16,370 nt of DNA from Nitrospinota bacterium (GTDB taxonomy: Bacteria > Nitrospinota > Nitrospinia > JACRGO01), in the NCBI GenBank assembly GCA_016212295.1, contig JACRGO010000049.1, forward strand, positions 1-16,370, read 5' to 3'. A model generated the notes under the pieces. It saw only the letters and a program-made list of their open reading frames with translations, was not told the DNA's origin and did not search any database. Below, one piece after another: positions 14,335-16,370 of this stretch (the stretch's first letter is position 1; the number at the start of each line of letters is the position of its first letter). The translations under genes were made by a program, and so were the position numbers.

Positions 14335-14436
14335 GTTGGAGCAGAACGTTTATTTCCCTGATACAAAGAGAGCCATTTGATTATACGAAGTGGCGTCAAG
14401 GCTTAAATAAAAATTTGTCGATAGATATTTAGTCAT

Positions 14437-14643
14437 TTGGCGACTGACAATTCAAAAAAAGCCAATAGATACTGGTCACATCGCTTGTGCCCCTTCAACA
14501 ATAGAGTGCCGAATTGCACGAAAGACAAGGCAAAAGCCCCTCTTGGCGTTTGCAGCATCTATCATGAAAACCACCCGGTAATCACTTGCCCTATTAGATT
14601 CCGCGAAGATTGGCTTATAACCGATGATGCCGCATCCTTATAG
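14437..14643 (+). pseudogene. Truncated NotI-family restriction endonuclease, N-terminal part
   Basis: The 68 visible codons start with TTG 14437 (no clear ribosome binding site). They carry the cysteine pattern CPF...C..DK...PLGVCSIY...ITCPIRFREDWLITDDAA, typical to my knowledge of the N-terminus of NotI-like type II restriction enzymes, where these cysteines bind metal. Family members are roughly 300 residues or longer, so about three quarters, including the nuclease core, is missing. The frame ends in TAG at 14641, eight bases before the methyltransferase start. A deletion probably fused the two. The fragment alone should not cut DNA. Confidence 0.65.
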
Positions 14644-14650
14644 ATTTGAA

Positions 14651-15588
14651 ATGCCTAAACCGGTTAACGTTGCCTCGGTCCCCCAACGAAGCCCTTTTCG
14701 ATATCCCGGTGGTAAAACATGGTTTGTTCCTACCTTCAGGCATTGGATATCGACCATGCGTGCAAAACCCGCAATCATTGTTGAACCCTTTGCTGGTGGC
14801 GGGATTATCAGCCTGACCGCTCTTTTCGAGAATTTGGTTCAAAAGGCTGTTATGGTGGAACTTGATGAAGAAATTGCTGCGGTTTGGATATCATAGTTCA
14901 AGGCGACGCTGAATGGCTTGCTAACCGCATTCTTGATTTTGAATTATCAAAAGAAGCGGTCATAAGTGAAATAAAAAAAATCCCGCTCACGCTGAGAGAA
15001 AAGGCATTTCAGACAATTCTCAAGAATAGAACATTTCATGGCGGCATTCTGGCCGAAGGTTCAGGGTTCCTCAAATACGGCGAGAACGGGAAAGGCATTC
15101 ATTCCCGCTGGTATCCCGCGACAATCGCGAAACGAATTCTAAACCTGGCCAATATTGCCGATAGGATTGATTTTCGTTGTGATGACGGCTTGAAGGTAAT
15201 GGAGGAATTCTCCGGCAGATGTGGCGTTGTTTATTTTATCGATCCTCCCTATACAGCCGGCGGCAAAAAAGCAGGCAAGCGTTTATACAAACATTATGGC
15301 TTGGATCATGAGCGATTATTTCGCGCGTGCGAAAATATGGAAGGCGATTTCCTGATGACGCATGATAACGCTGAAGAAGTCAAGGATATGGCTCGAAGCC
15401 ATGGTTTTCAAATGCGCCTGGTACCCATGAACAACACGCATCATGCGACAATGGAGGAACTGGTGATCGGCAGGAATTTATCATGGATGGACGGTTTTCC
15501 CTCGGTGCATGAGCTTAACGCTGAATATGCATACAGGGCAACAAAGAAAAAGCGGTGTGGCAAGCCGCTCAAGGCGGATACGGCATAA
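14651..15588 (+). pseudogene. D12-class DNA adenine methyltransferase with a one-base frameshift
   Basis: The N-terminal part (from ATG 14651; an earlier ATG at 14624 overlaps the NotI fragment) has the SAM motif X FRYPGGKT, motif I VEPFAGGG and motif II VELDEE, and then hits TAG at 14894. The remaining protein continues in the next frame from 14887: DIIVQGDAEWLANRIL, then catalytic motif IV FIDPPYTAGGKKAGKRLY, and TAA at 15586-15588. Restoring one G in TTTGG-ATATC (14883-14892) would give AAVW-DIIVQGDAEW and a single enzyme of about 313 residues. The enzyme class methylates adenine N6 and would have protected the site cut by the adjoining NotI-like enzyme. The lesion could be real decay or a sequencing error. 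Confidence 0.75.
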
Positions 15589-15871
15589 AGCCGCCATAAC
15601 TTTTAGCTTAAAAATTAAGTTTATAAGCACATATGAAAGAACTCAATACAGTTAAAAAATATTAATGACCATTTTCAGTTAGAAGTTAATGATGCATATA
15701 TGGATGTTAAAAAAAACCATACGAATGAATATTTCTCAATTGATGTAATAAATTATGAAAAAGTTCATTGCTGTTCAAAATAGAATTTTTTAATATTATA
15801 GTCCCTTTGTTTTCAACGTTTTTGGACAAGAAAATTCAAATTTCCAGATTAAGGTTTCATATTTTACTTTT
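15589..15871. other. AT-rich spacer without a recognisable gene
   Basis: This stretch of 283 bases is very AT-rich. It includes a weak CTTAA-AAA-TTAAG hairpin at 15607-15619. A segment TTTTTGGACA at 15827-15836 is roughly inverse to CTGTCCAAAAC at 15886-15896 near the transposase stop; these could mark an insertion-sequence end. I see nothing else. Confidence 0.35.
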
Positions 15872-16370
15872 TTATCCATAAGCTGCCTGTCCAAAACCCG
15901 GGAATTGAAATTGCGGTGAATTTTCTGGTGTTATTGGCGGTTTTCCAAAGGGGTCGTGGAGCCACTCCACTAAGTCCCTGTAACTAAAGAGATTCAACCT
16001 TAACATGGTTGCAAGATTTGACATGGACCATTGGGCCTTTGACAGGTGATGGAGGTATTTCAGCAGCATCAGCGTTATTAAGGCTGTCCAAATTTGAATG
16101 CGCAATGCGTTTTCCAATAAAGGTTTTAACTTTCAGATGCTGTTTAAGGGTTTTAAAGAAAATCTCGATTTCCCAGCGATCTTTGTAGATGGAAGCAATA
16201 GTGCTGGAGCCGAATTCCAGGTGATTGGCAAGCAGGACAATTTCACGGCCATTGACTTCGTCCCGGACCACCACACGCCTGAGGAGATGCGGACACCGTT
16301 CTTCAGCTTTAATGCCGGTAAGGCTAATGATCTGGTCCGCCAAAATAGAGCGGTTTTGGGGAATTTTGCG
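15872..16370 (-). pseudogene. IS4-family transposase, C-terminal part, frameshifted and cut by the window edge
   Basis: The minus-strand frame is open to the right edge. It encodes ILADQIISLTGIKAE..., LRRVVVRDE, then IVLLANHLEFGSSTIASIYKDRWEIEIFFKTLKQHLKVKTFIG. The Y-x-x-RW-x-IE-x-FFK-x-LKQHL stretch is the Y-(2)-R-(3)-E-(6)-K signature of IS4-family DDE transposases, including the catalytic Glu. At about 16111-16116 the frame shifts: ENALRIQIWTALITLMLLKYL..., the normal continuation, lies in the next frame and ends at TAA 15872. The residues normally between FIG and ENA seem missing, so a small deletion is likely. The gene is probably inactive. Its N-terminal half lies outside the window. 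Confidence 0.8.

Noticed and set aside
15583-15630. Fourth cassette-type fold-back site after the methyltransferase (GGCATAA at the stop)
   Set aside because: The left box equals that of the third site, but the only right partner is TTTATAAGC with a two-base bulge and weak inner pairing; this is insufficient.

Overview
The window looks like a chromosomal piece of a free-living bacterium, probably Gram-negative. The grounds are a long FtsX-type permease with two large extracytoplasmic loops, a V-type ATPase subunit, a PilZ c-di-GMP receptor and an SpsF-like cytidylyltransferase. Intergenic spaces are full of degenerate 7-base and 9-base repeat tracts and small palindromic elements. In my experience these are common in uncultured Desulfobacterota, Nitrospirota or Omnitrophota-type genomes, but I cannot fix the phylum from sequence alone.

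Left part (1-4013, minus strand): one transcription unit reading right to left. It holds a TetR-family repressor, an ABC ATPase, an 8-helix FtsX-like permease, and the start of a further gene that runs off the left edge. Its promoter (TTGACA, 17-base spacer, TATCAT) is followed at once by an 18-base perfect inverted repeat over the likely transcription start. This is a textbook layout for an autoregulated export operon.

Centre (4542-11445, plus strand): five housekeeping-like genes, widely spaced. They are a small TPR-like protein with an amber stop just upstream in frame, an isolated V-type ATPase subunit D, a PilZ protein with a duplicated N-terminal module, an ADP-forming acyl-CoA synthetase fused to a GNAT acetyltransferase, and an SpsF-like cytidylyltransferase. 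The gaps hold most of the repeat tracts; one heptamer tract runs directly into the start codon of the last gene.

Right part (11446-16370): an AT-richer accessory region with all genes on the plus strand, except a broken IS4-type transposase at the right edge. A nucleotidyl-cyclase-like gene is followed by a zinc-ribbon/two-helix membrane protein. The second gene is interrupted by a 182-base MITE-like element whose removal restores the frame. Then come a RelE/ParE-type toxin-antitoxin pair, a truncated NotI-like restriction endonuclease, and a D12-class adenine methyltransferase with a one-base frameshift. The cyclase-like and membrane genes are bracketed by fold-back sites whose outer stems share a GGC..AA / TT..GCC pattern. 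This suggests a decayed array of integron-type cassettes or a small defence island. The cyclase-like plus membrane-protein pair is the best candidate for an undescribed system.
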